Positions 33,601 through 38,575 of a DNA stretch of 64,000 nucleotides are shown here, in pieces. This DNA is from Heliocidaris tuberculata (taxonomy: Eukaryota > Echinodermata > Echinoidea > Camarodonta > Echinometridae), in assembly GCA_025618425.1 (NCBI GenBank), contig CM046844.1, positions 7,343,847 through 7,407,846 of the forward strand. The letters run 5' to 3'. Made by a program: the position numbers and the translations under genes. Under the pieces are notes generated by a model. It did no database searches. It was given only the letters and a program-made list of their open reading frames with translations, and was not told the origin of the DNA. The first letter of the stretch is position 1, and each line of letters begins with the position of its first letter.

Positions 33601-35734
33601 TAACCCATACACAAATAATTAAAAAAAAGTATTGTTTGCACTGTTGCAATTAATTTTTAAATGCTATCACTTTCGCAAGATGCATGAAACACCCTACAAG
33701 TCACTGATATGGTCCTAACATCAGCAAATGATGCCTATGTTATCCAGGCTTTACTTTAGTAATGGCAGTTTGTATGTTACAGACAAGACAAAACAAGACA
33801 AGAATTTCAGATTACTTCCAATGGACATAGAGAATGAAGATGAAATATCCTCTCATCTCACTTGAATAGAAACCTTGTCACTCTTTACCCCTATTCTTTT
33901 TAAAACAGGATGCAAACAAAACAAGTGGCTCATCAGCTATCGCTAAGAGAACATCAATGAGAGCATCATCACCAGATAGAGAGAAGGTTAGCAAAGGAAC
34001 AGTGTCAGATAGAATGAAGGTACGATATCCCCCTTCTTCACTATTCTTTGTTCAGGGACTTCTTTGAACCCATTAGTTAAAGGGAAACCCAGCCTTATTT
34101 TCTATCTACTAATATTATATGAAGCGTAACTTGCTGATTAATTTGATACCAAATTTACCAGAATTGTACAGCTATGACGAAAGTTATAGAATGATGAACC
34201 CCCAAACACGTCTTTCGCCCGTCGTCTGCTGCACATGCATGGGGGCCATTTTCCATGTTTCCAGTGGGCTTCATCAAAGAATGACGTATCTGTGGACAAT
34301 TCCTAGTCTAGATTCTATCTTTCTCTTTTTTTAAATTTGGATCATTCCCCTATGCTGCTCTTTCTTTACACGCATATCCCACTCAGAGCATGGAGAGCGC
34401 GACTCTTCACTACTACTAGGTATTAAAAAAAAACTTTGGACACTTTTGATTGTCAATAACTCAAAAATTATACATCGTATCAGACTGAGGTTTTTACATT
34501 GTAAAGTTGAAGTATGTAAAATCGTTTGGAAGCAAGTTTCATCACATTTCTCTAAATACTTTTCTTAAAATATTGCTCTGAATATTTAATTAGATTTTTC
34601 ATTTTCTGAAAAATCAAGGCAAGAAAATCTGTGTGTATCAGTAATTAATTCAGAACACAACAATAGCCATGTGTTGCAGCTGTCGTTTCCCCCAACCTTA
34701 TGCGGTCCAGTGTCATTTCTGATTCATGACTCTGGGTTAAAAAGGTGTTCTGGAATTTCAATTGAAACACACTATGGCAATTGCCGTGCTCTGAATTAAT
34801 TACTGATTTGTGGCCTTGCTTTTTCAAAAAGCGAAAAATCTAATTAAATATTCAGAGAAATGCTTAAAGAAAAGTATTCAGAGAAACCTAATAAAACTTG
34901 CCCCTAATATTTTGTTTTATGCTCTCCGTATCGTGCGATCCGAACAATTAAGAGTCATTTGCAATTCCACCTTCCGGGCGAAATTTTGGGGTTCGCGCGC
35001 TTAGTGGAGAGTTGCGCCCTGTTTAGCATAGAGAAAGAGCAGCGTAGGGGAATAAACCAAATAAAAAAAAAATAAATAAATAAAAAAGGACACAATCTAG
35101 ACTAGCCGGTTGTCCACAGATACGTCATTCGTGGAAAATGGCGGGCCCCATGTGCAGGAGACGACCGGCGAAAGACGTGTTAGGTGGGATCTGAAACATT
35201 CTATAACTTTCTTCATAGCTGTCTAATTCTGGTAAATTTGGTATCAAATTAACCAGCAAGTTACGCTTCATATAATATCAATAGAAAAAAATAAGGTTGG
35301 ATTTCCCTTTAAAGAGCTTTATTTAACCAAAAGACTGGTCTTTCAATTATTTTAGATATAGCTGGTTGGTATAAGATTATTGAATATACCTGTAGTTACA
35401 GTGTAAAAAAAAAAGATCTATTCAAATTTAAAACAAAAAGGTTTTTGAAATATTATCTGAAGAATCATAATAAAACTTAATCATTTATATTATAAGATCT
35501 TCAAGATTGAAGGACACAGGACTACCCGAAGGAGAAAGAAGACAAACTCATGTTCCCCTCCTCTGCATTCCTCTAGTGATGGCTTAGGGCTGGAAATTGA
35601 GATCTCTGTATTATTAATTTTTTTCTTCTGTTTTTAACATTTCTTCTTGTTGTTTTTCCATACCTAAATTCTCTAACATGAACTAACGGTGTCCTCTATC
35701 AATTTACTTTCAGATGTTCCAGCAAGACAAGTGA
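1731..35734 (+). CDS. AFAP1: AFAP-family actin filament-associated protein, 3' part of a multi-exon gene (5' exons outside window)
   Basis: AFAP proteins are cytoplasmic adaptors that bind actin filaments and relay Src-family kinase signals. Fifteen phase-compatible exons are read: 1731-1812, 3083-3278, 4087-4251, 6231-6321, 7199-7270, 7640-7863, 8616-8798, 12645-12803, 15032-15202, 22409-22775, 24680-24803, 27435-27585, 29243-29266, 33909-34019, 35714-35734. They give about 712 residues of a partial protein. In order: acidic segment (1-27), PH1 (about 55-155), linker, PH2-like (about 198-300), tyrosine/proline-rich segment (338-447), Lys/Glu tract and TPS repeat (about 455-545), coiled coil (about 571-661), Ser/basic tail. 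PH1 shows the spacing W-x-K...C..KD..L..YKS.KD.Q and a final helix Trp, as I recall for vertebrate AFAP1. The two PH domains plus C-terminal coiled coil match family architecture. AFAP1, AFAP1L1 and AFAP1L2 cannot be distinguished. The exon set is inferred from GT/AG sites and phase. Confidence 0.75.
2287..3003. mobile_element. Pogo/mariner-like MITE, interrupted by a hAT-like MITE
   Basis: It starts TA-CAGTGGAAACTCTCTATAA once the inner element is removed, and ends TATTGAGTTTCCACTAG near 3003. The CAGTGGAAACTC terminus is also found, with intact TA on both sides, in the element at 12321. The internal part holds several copies of tatgaatagcggtcc-like sequence. The right TA target base is mutated. 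Confidence 0.6.
2299..2699. mobile_element. hAT-type MITE with perfect 8-bp target duplication
   Basis: The termini are CAGTGTTGGG and CCCAACACTG. The flanking 8-mer GTGGAAAC occurs at 2291-2298 and again at 2700-2707. An 8-bp duplication and CAGTG termini are hallmarks of hAT transposons. The interior is rich in GATCAA/GATCTCGA hexamers and carries a second internal copy of GAGGTACCCAACACTGA near 2423-2439. There is no transposase ORF. Confidence 0.85.
3083..3278 (+). CDS. AFAP1: AFAP-like exon: first half of PH domain 1
   Basis: The acceptor is a pyrimidine tract ending ttcttcag and the donor is gtaagt at 3279. After one base completing a Gln codon, 65 codons are open. A charged helix-like lead (EKQKKPKVDKLEEF) is followed by PH beta strands containing GKWEKRYCIAKDGQLFIYKS. 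The W, C, KD and YKS positions are the best-conserved match to AFAP1 PH1. The exon ends in phase 0. Confidence 0.85.
4087..4251 (+). CDS. AFAP1: AFAP-like exon: second half of PH domain 1
   Basis: It is flanked by ttcttacag and gtgagt and is 55 codons in phase 0. It contains LPLMGYTVFLLGQQGK, then KTPLLIASESAD and KWLA. The Trp near the end is the invariant tryptophan of the C-terminal PH helix. Together with the preceding exon it completes PH1, which in this family is associated with lipid or kinase interaction (family knowledge). Confidence 0.85.
4444..4842. mobile_element. TTAA-flanked MITE, family A copy 1
   Basis: It starts TTAAAGGGATTCGGTGAC and ends in ATCACTTTAC. Terminal inverted repeats of about 31 bp pair (gaggcttgat with atcaagcctc). 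The right TTAA has decayed to TTAC. The whole sequence recurs inverted at 30417-30824. Confidence 0.8.
5706..5802. repeat. (TC)n microsatellite
   Basis: Pyrimidine tract of TCTC units with periodic TTTC and CCC interruptions. It creates serine/leucine and arginine/glutamate reading frames that are not genes. Confidence 0.9.
6231..6321 (+). CDS. AFAP1: AFAP-like exon: end of PH1 and acidic linker
   Basis: The acceptor acacatgtag follows a (CT)n tract. The donor is GT at 6322; reading on would hit a stop at 6337, so the splice is needed. It encodes VLQKYSTINHTIVPG and then PDDDDIEESPEKKK. VLQKYS continues the PH1 C-terminal helix. The last base joins 7199-7200 to form Gly. Confidence 0.75.
7199..7270 (+). 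CDS. AFAP1: AFAP-like exon: linker into PH2
   Basis: The acceptor is ttttccag and the donor is gttggt after cag. It encodes PKLFSREKKDGTPQLTM and DGDVLSG, with split Gly codons on both sides. It leads into the GYVNIY strand of the second PH-like domain. Confidence 0.75.
7640..7863 (+). CDS. AFAP1: AFAP-like exon: PH domain 2 core
   Basis: The acceptor is ttattcaag and the donor is gtcagt at 7864; 74 full codons follow the split Gly. It contains GYVNIYGAKYG, RRKWITLQDMSFSCS, FSFSIRGIDVA and GAFKLSKDGEVYLFME. The alternating strands fit a PH fold and align with the GYLNVL and WCRVKDNKL strands of AFAP1 PH2. The usual C-terminal Trp seems absent: the next exon has HLLKKL there. The assignment to PH2 is by position and pattern. 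Confidence 0.8.
8616..8798 (+). CDS. AFAP1: AFAP-like exon: end of PH2 and Ser/Ala-rich linker
   Basis: The acceptor is ttttttaaag and the donor is gttagt at 8799; 61 codons in phase 0. ALNMLDAGHLLKKLVSASMS is likely the C-terminal PH helix. It is followed by a Ser/Gly/Ala linker and ARLLASFETSAADQ. The phase-0 end allows a join to the tyrosine exons at 12645 or to a possible short terminal exon at 11452. Confidence 0.8.
9330..9722. mobile_element. Long foldback MITE with CCGGAATTC ends
   Basis: CCGGAATTCACAAAGGTGG at the left pairs with the mirror sequence ending GAATTCCGG at the right. Arms of over 100 bp include gaccatggtttat and gcgcatacacttaaaaag. The centre is a near-perfect palindrome around ttgaattaatttaaat. 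GC-rich cgcgcg blocks lie inside. No ORF. Confidence 0.85.
11452..11517 (+). CDS. Possible alternative terminal exon of the AFAP-like gene
   Basis: A pyrimidine-rich stretch (tgtgttttttctgg...) ends in tgacag. An open phase-0 frame follows: DGLKSSRSPKFNNGAESDI, SE, stop. The phase matches the exon ending at 8798, so splicing here would give a short isoform lacking the tyrosine exons and coiled coil. The composition (Ser, Lys, Asp/Glu) looks protein-like, but there is no homology support. Confidence 0.3.
   Translation, partial: DGLKSSRSPKFNNGAESDISE
11893..12118. mobile_element. Truncated copy of the TTAA element at 27747
   Basis: It shares ccacattttgtggtttgg, gatgcatgagt and a block around gtagcactaaaagaaaaata with 27747-28161. 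It ends CCTGTCGTGAAAGGGTTAA, a TTAA boundary. The left end is truncated. Confidence 0.75.
12321..12478. mobile_element. 158-bp pogo/mariner-like MITE
   Basis: The left end is TACAGTGGAAACTCACTATA and the right end is TATAACAATTTTCCACTGTA. TA duplication and CAGTGGAAA termini are visible. It lies in the intron before the 12645 exon. Confidence 0.8.
12645..12803 (+). CDS. AFAP1: AFAP-like tyrosine/proline exon 1
   Basis: The acceptor is gaaagcag and the donor is gtgagt at 12804; 53 codons in phase 0. It encodes RRFSTISQQSTISIPEETYD, then DIALPPKPEENYENS and a basic end. YDDI and YENS resemble SH2-docking sites and LPPKP resembles an SH3 ligand, consistent with the role of AFAP proteins as Src partners (inference). 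It is related to the exon at 15032. Confidence 0.75.
13567..13605. repeat. (TTTG)n microsatellite
   Basis: Short run of TTTG tetranucleotides followed by TTGTTTGTTG. Confidence 0.8.
15032..15202 (+). CDS. AFAP1: AFAP-like tyrosine/proline exon 2 (duplicate of exon 12645-12803)
   Basis: The acceptor is aaataattag and the donor is gtgagt at 15203; 57 codons in phase 0. It encodes SRQSTIEEPGLYDDTISPP, then EPEDFYDDIDVLPSLPPA. Length, phase and the order QSTI - YDD - PP - Y.D/N mirror the exon at 12645, pointing to tandem exon duplication. It adds two more YDD motifs. Confidence 0.75.
15203..17395. other. Intron, no supported feature apart from low complexity
   Basis: The AFAP intron holds short poly-C/poly-A tracts around 15940-16120 and a GA-rich block near 16330-16430. 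No other exon or element could be delimited. Confidence 0.4.
17396..17523. mobile_element. Foldback MITE with GGGGAGCGTTTCATCAAG ends
   Basis: The left arm GGGGAGCGTTTCATCAAG pairs with CTTGATGAAACGCTCCCC at the right end. Pairing extends through gttttgtcagt and tttaccgacaa with few mismatches. The centre reads ataagctactgaaatcc...gattggctgg, which resembles the 33166 and 35802 elements. Confidence 0.9.
17591..17700 (+). CDS. Candidate third tyrosine-type exon (uncertain)
   Basis: After cttaccaaag the phase-0 frame reads SEDRIPAVFEDLYLEVISET and on to HLLPSI. It ends at cg before a weak donor gtccat at 17701. Two dangling bases plus base 22417 (alternative acceptor ttttag) would make Arg and keep the frame. 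The IP-x-x-x-E-D-L-Y pattern is loosely like the two tyrosine exons. The donor is poor, and the frame also runs on to a stop at 17752, so this may be a decayed exon. Confidence 0.3.
18144..19133. mobile_element. Large TA-flanked foldback element (about 990 bp)
   Basis: TA-CAGTGCGTCCCCC...AAGTTAACAGT at the left mirrors AACTGTTAACTTTTTGGGGG-ACGCACTG-TA at the right. Inner parts also pair (gttgagagtcatgaaaaggc with gccttttcatgactctaaac). TA duplication and CAG termini suggest Tc1/mariner/pogo mobilisation. There is no transposase. Confidence 0.85.
19134..20911. other. Intron, no supported feature
   Basis: AT-rich intronic sequence. Short leucine/serine-rich reading frames on either strand lack coding character. 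Confidence 0.4.
20912..21003. mobile_element. Small foldback, GTTTCACGAAAC type
   Basis: ggcagtgtttcacgaaac at the left pairs loosely with gttttgtgaaacagtgc at the right. Probably related to the GTTTCAT foldback family, but diverged. Confidence 0.45.
22409..22775 (+). CDS. AFAP1: AFAP-like exon: Lys/Glu-rich tract and Thr-Pro-Ser repeat
   Basis: A phase-0 start at 22409 (after ttcattag) or an alternative start at 22417 (after ttttag) both read into LRKDNEKEVISPTES. The next about 45 residues are almost all K, E, R and D. They are followed by VVEEVEAVTPS and a run of TPS triplets encoded by a 9-bp DNA repeat (about 22627-22706). The donor is gtacaa after ctcag at 22776. The charged tract may form a single alpha helix; the TPS repeat is likely disordered and phosphorylatable. 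Confidence 0.7.
22627..22706 (+). repeat. Coding 9-bp minisatellite (Thr-Pro-Ser repeat)
   Basis: ACTCCATCA units repeated about nine times inside the AFAP exon, in frame. Confidence 0.85.
23230..23380. mobile_element. GTTTCATAAAAC foldback MITE copy
   Basis: The left end is ggaccttgtttcataaaacc and the right end is gagttttatcaaacgtgacc. It shares ttatcagtaacaa and aatagcttataacaactat with the copies at 33166 and 35802. Confidence 0.75.
23481..23712 (+). mobile_element. Diverged tRNA-derived SINE copy
   Basis: Contains tggtctagtggataaag (A-box region), tcctttggcaagac, aatttgccgcactc, aattgggtatctgg and gagcgctatggttgcc in the same order as the SINE at 40922. The B-box part of the tRNA-like head is missing. 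Confidence 0.75.
24167..24228. repeat. (CTA)n microsatellite
   Basis: About 20 uninterrupted ACT/CTA triplets inside a longer AAT-rich array (24100-24300). Confidence 0.9.
24310..24488 (+). mobile_element. Possible LINE 3' end
   Basis: The segment has tgttggaaataagtttctg, then a short AT stretch ending in gaataaatgaaatgaaatga. A terminal pentanucleotide array is typical of CR1/L2-like 3' tails. The assignment rests on architecture only. Confidence 0.4.
24680..24803 (+). CDS. AFAP1: AFAP-like exon: start of C-terminal coiled coil
   Basis: The acceptor is aattgacag and the donor is gtaagc after gag at 24804. It encodes PVNKFKDSSMSHLLVKDKLM and then QDRKKLETQKKDLNTKRADL. The heptad-like Leu/Met spacing aligns with the AFAP1 coiled coil (LQTKEEELLKRKEALRNRL). 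The split Ala and Arg codons match the neighbouring exons. Confidence 0.85.
25069..26746. mobile_element. TTAA-flanked foldback with a nested repeat
   Basis: The left end is TTAACGGCAAATCCGACCTTA and the right end mirrors it as AAGGTTGGATTGCCCTTTAA. Inner arms pair (gaaagtttgaacgaaatcgga with tccgatttctttcaaactttc; aagaaagttatg with cataactttctta). It shares the aagttatg and aaattggc blocks with the elements at 28158 and 41786. A separate element (25185-26001) is inserted inside the left arm. Confidence 0.8.
25185..26001 (+). mobile_element. GCTCATCCGGCC repeat with CCGTCCGT array and internal tandem units
   Basis: It begins agctcatccggcccgaatgg, then cagatgagcttatgcc and a run of GTCCGTCC. 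About four imperfect 150-200 bp units follow, each opening with cttcttc..catttattgacc and containing aagactttca.gaggttcattga. It ends at catcattgatgggctag. I recognise it as a repeat widespread in marine invertebrate genomes; its class is unclear to me. Confidence 0.75.
26994..27231. mobile_element. Copy of the foldback at 36858
   Basis: Shares ggaaagacgcaaagagc, agactt.tctaaataaa, tatgcacctttcccgca and gtttcactaagctacct with 36858-37143, in the same order. Confidence 0.7.
27435..27585 (+). CDS. AFAP1: AFAP-like exon: second part of coiled coil
   Basis: The acceptor is gtcatgcag and the donor is gtgagt at 27586; one base completes Arg, then 50 codons. It contains PIEKDKVQKEIDVIQKELG and ELNKKLVQISTEIEDAK, a clear amphipathic heptad pattern that matches the C-terminal half of the AFAP1 coiled coil. 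A (TC)n microsatellite follows about 40 bp into the intron. Confidence 0.85.
27623..27665. repeat. (TC)n microsatellite
   Basis: Pure TC run close to the 5' splice site of the coiled-coil exon. Confidence 0.9.
27747..28161. mobile_element. piggyBac-like MITE (TTAA-CCCTTTC ends)
   Basis: The left end is TTAACCCTTTCGAGACA and the right end is TGTCCTGAAAGGGTTAA. A TTAA duplication with a CCCTTTC terminus fits the piggyBac type. The interior is shared with 11893-12118. It directly abuts the next TTAA element, which uses the same TTAA. Confidence 0.8.
28158..28723. mobile_element. TTAA-flanked foldback, family B
   Basis: TTAAAGTAGAATGAAACCC and CTGGGGAAA at the left mirror the right end with one mismatch in about 27 bp. 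Internal blocks gagaaagttatgaaag, actttctatggcgatcctca and aattggcaatgttgcttcaa are shared with 41786-42372. The right half mirrors the left half. Confidence 0.85.
29243..29266 (+). CDS. AFAP1: AFAP-like 24-nt microexon
   Basis: The acceptor is atggatatgtag and the donor is gtgagt after gag at 29267. Eight codons, NNDNAPSE, in phase 0 at both ends, so it can be skipped without a frame change. The strong donor supports it; it is too short for homology. Confidence 0.55.
29479..29536. mobile_element. Tiny foldback GAGCCAGAAGGGC, copy 1
   Basis: gagccagaagggcattaa pairs with ttaacgcccttctggctc. The core is about 58 bp. An inverted copy lies at 31318. Confidence 0.85.
30417..30824. mobile_element. 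TTAA-flanked MITE, family A copy 2 (inverted relative to copy 1)
   Basis: TTAAAGTGATTTGGTAACTT at the left; GAATCCCTTTAA at the right. TTAA is intact on both sides. Reverse complement of 4444-4842 along the full length, including the internal block around cgtatggccatacgctttcg. Confidence 0.85.
31318..31380. mobile_element. Tiny foldback GAGCCAGAAGGGC, copy 2 (inverted)
   Basis: ggagccagaagggcgttaac pairs with gttaacgcccttctggttct. Reverse complement of 29479-29536, including about 10 bp of shared flank (ctcaacaga). Confidence 0.85.
31554..32529. mobile_element. TTAA-type foldback with CGAA-rich interior
   Basis: TTACGGTGGGTTTTCACGGG at the left mirrors GCCCCATGAAAATTCACCTTAA at the right. 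Continuing inward, gaatgattcgcgaaggatg pairs with catccttcgtgaatcgttc. The interior is locally GC-richer, with many TTCGCGAA-like and gtgaatagttcg motifs. The left TTAA is TTAC. The many short reading frames inside are shadows. Confidence 0.75.
33166..33312. mobile_element. GTTTCATAAAAC foldback MITE copy
   Basis: agccccgtttcataaaactt at the left mirrors agttttatgaaacagggtcc at the right, with cttgttatcaataacac and gtagcttataacaatt inside. Confidence 0.85.
33909..34019 (+). CDS. AFAP1: AFAP-like exon: Ser/basic C-terminal tail
   Basis: The acceptor is ttttaaaacag and the donor is GT after atgaag at 34020; 37 codons in phase 0 reading DANKTSGSSAIAKRTSMRAS, then SPDREKVSKGTVSDRMK. RTS and SSPDR are candidate kinase sites (inference). 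Confidence 0.65.
34077..35312. mobile_element. TTAA-flanked foldback with nested inner foldback
   Basis: TTAAAGGGAAACCCAGCCTT at the left mirrors AAGGTTGGATTTCCCTTTAA at the right. Pairing extends over atattatatgaagcgtaact, gtgataccaaatttacca-like sequence and aaagacgtgt. An inner pair (aatatttaattagatttttc with gaaaaatctaattaaatatt, about 34585-34858) surrounds a separate core. It sits in the last large AFAP intron. Confidence 0.8.
35714..35734 (+). CDS. AFAP1: Probable terminal coding exon of the AFAP-like gene
   Basis: The acceptor aatttactttcag is strong. Joined in phase 0 from 34019 it reads MFQQDK then TGA. The same exon has another reading (VPARQVIGEPP) that ends exactly at an excellent donor, gtaaga at 35749, so a longer isoform is possible. 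An AATAAA that could serve as a poly(A) signal lies at about 36610. Confidence 0.5.
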   Translation: MFQQDK

Positions 35735-35801
35735 TAGGGGAACCTCCTGTAAGATAAGATGTTCTTCAAGGGAGTCTCTATTAATTTTACTATGCATACC
35801 A

Positions 35802-35950
35802 GGGCCCTGTTTCATAGAACTTGTTATCAATAACAACTGCCTCTCTCTATGACAAATTGGCTCTCAGCCAATCTGATTCAAGGATTTCAGTAGCTTATAA
35901 CAATTATTGTAAACTTGTTATTGATAACAAGTTTTATGAAACAGGGTCCC
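35802..35950. mobile_element. GTTTCATAAAAC foldback MITE copy
   Basis: gggccctgtttcatagaact mirrors agttttatgaaacagggtcc. It shares ttgttatcaataacaa and gtagcttataacaattatt with the copies at 33166 and 23230. It lies in the probable AFAP 3' UTR. Confidence 0.9.
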
Positions 35951-36857
35951 AGATCTTCCTGAGTCTTCCAAGAACTAGTAATGATAAACGATGCTGCCAT
36001 TGATCACCTGTAACCTTGTGAGCACAAAGCCTGAGATGACTCAGGTTAAAACCAGGGATGAGATCGACAAGGAATGCATTCACTCACAACTCAGTCATCC
36101 CCCAAAATGTTCAGATGAGTACACACAACCAGGGACTATGTAAAAACACCGCTCTGAAATTGTTAAGTGGTAACAAGGAGGTGATCACCTCCTCTTATAG
36201 CTCTAGCTATAGACATGTTCAACAATGAATGAACCCCAAAATGATGAGAGATGTATTACATCTCAGAAATTTTTTTTCCGCTGTAAGCTGTAACTTTTTT
36301 GTAATCTATTGTGATTGTAAACAATGTGTTATAATTTTGTTTAAAGATGTTGTCTGCTTCTTCATTCATCACAACTATCATTCTTTTTTTCTTATGTTGA
36401 CAATAATAATGTGAACTAGTATTGGTATTATATTTAGCTTTCATGGAAATGTAAAGTCCTGAAAACAGCAATTTATGAAACAATATATACACCGGAAATA
36501 GCAAATGTGTGGTCGAAGGGAAAATTAATAGATGTCATATGTTATTGTGGTCATCATATGATTTTTTAATGTATAATGAAAGTATTCAGTTGATCTGAAG
36601 AGAAATTACAATAAATAATATATTTTTTATTATAGATGATAGTGGATGGAGTAGATAGAAGATGTGATTATTGTAAATTCATGCAAGCATAGCAACAATG
36701 ATTTATGTTGAAAGAAATTAATGTGAATGCAATGGTATAGTGGTTCATTCAATGAACTTAAGTTTCAATTGAAAGTGAGTTTGATTTCCAGTATGGAGTC
36801 TGGTCATGTCAGCGTACGAAACATTTTATCTTCTTAGTTTCTTAAACCAGATATACT

Positions 36858-37143
36858 AAGGTAGCTTAGTGAAATGCAATGGTGGGTAAAGACGTGGGAA
36901 AGATGCAAAGAGCAAATTTGCTAGTTTTGTCTGTGCATCTAAAATTACCTATCAGACTTATCTAAATAAAGTTTTCATATGATTTTACTGAAACTTGTCC
37001 GTAGAGTTAATTGCTAGCTCTGTATCTTAATATTTTGTTTCTACCTCTATAGAATATCATTTTGATTTGGAATAATTTTGTTGTATGCATCTTTCCCACA
37101 CTTTTATGTACCATGACGTTTAACTGTTTCACTAAGTTACCTA
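36858..37143. mobile_element. Foldback MITE with AAGGTAGCTTAGTGAAA ends
   Basis: aaggtagcttagtgaaatg at the left mirrors tttcactaagttacct at the right, and gggaaagatgca mirrors tgcatctttccca. A related copy is at 26994. Confidence 0.7.
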
Positions 37144-38025
37144 CGAAGGTAACTGGTAATGCTAATAATGATAGTGGCTTCTAACAGTTGGTGAGGATGA
37201 TCATTTCTTTCGAAGCGCAGAGACAACTGTGATATGTGCTATGCATATGCTGAACATGATTATGATTTTTATTATTATTATTATGAAGATGTTACATGCC
37301 CAGTACAAAGAATGTTATAGGGTGGAGGTGTTTTTTTTTTTTTAGATATATAGATTAAATCCAGTCTGATAAGAGAGATAATAAGGATGCAATTGGATTT
37401 GAAGCAAATGTTAAAAGTCTTATTTGCATTTGTTGAATTTGAAGATGCAATGAATTTTATTTGGAGGTTGGAATAAGTGAATTTTCTGCTGCAATGCATC
37501 ATATGCCCAACTCATATTCTAAGTTCATTTTATAAAATAAAAATGACATTTAAGAATGAGAAAAAGCAAAAGGTTTTTATGTTACTCTTGTGTTGCTGTT
37601 GCGTTTTGTTTGTTTGGGTAGATACATGTGAAAGATAAAAGAGCAGCTGTATAGATTAACAATGAAAGGGTAGGAAAACATTTGATATGTGGTCTGATTG
37701 GATTTGAAATAGAAAAAAACTTGTGATGTGGCTAAAGAGCTCACTGTCAGAATTATAGTAAACAAATATACTATGCATTTTTAGAGGCTCTCTACGCCCC
37801 TCAGAAAATAGTGCTATTTCTGTCACCAAGGAATCCATAATTTCACTAGTGGCTCGAAACAGTGCATGATATATTTGTTTTATATGATGTCCCTCCAACG
37901 AATCTTGAAAAAAATAATGATGAGAATGTACCACGGTGTACACAGTGGTCTACGAGGCCAATACCGATAGCACTTTTCACACGTTATCGATGAAAAACCA
38001 CTGATCGATCGCATATCTGTGACGA

Positions 38026-38057
38026 CATTCATGGTATAGTGCACTATACCATGAATG
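38026..38057. repeat. 32-bp perfect palindrome
   Basis: Centred at 38041/38042, with the half-site cattcatggtatagtg. A further copy, tcatggtatagcac, follows at 38061. Probably the core of a small foldback. Confidence 0.85.
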
Positions 38058-38540
38058 ACGTCATGGTATAGCACATTTTTCTTCGTTGGCATCGGCATTA
38101 TCCTTAATGAGGGATATAATATCTATTATTTTCTTTCAAATAACTTGTGCTCTGTTTCTAGGTTATATTAGTTGTAGTTTCTTACTGTGTGTTTGGTTGA
38201 TTTAGCTGGGATAATGACAATGAGATTACCATAGTCAGTATAATCAGTCAACATTTTATAAACCTCTTGTAGTTTTTTTGTTTTTGTTTTTGTTTTTTTT
38301 GGTTATAAGCAGCGCTGGTCGCTAGAATTTCTGTATGGATTTATAATTTGTTTCATTTACTCAGAAAAGATAATGCAAACATATAATATAAGGGGTTGAG
38401 GTACATAATATAACATGTATAGCACGTCTTAGTAATGTAATGGTGATAGTCTTTTACTTCAGTGTATTTTATAAAGTAATACTTAATTACACTGCCCCAA
38501 GTTAATATGTTGCAAATGATTTCTAATCTAAAGAAACAAT

Positions 38541-38575
38541 TGTAACTATATGAATATGCTATTCATATAGTTACA
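38541..38575. repeat. Hairpin with 15-bp arms
   Basis: tgtaactatatgaat and attcatatagttaca are separated by 5 bp. Confidence 0.85.
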
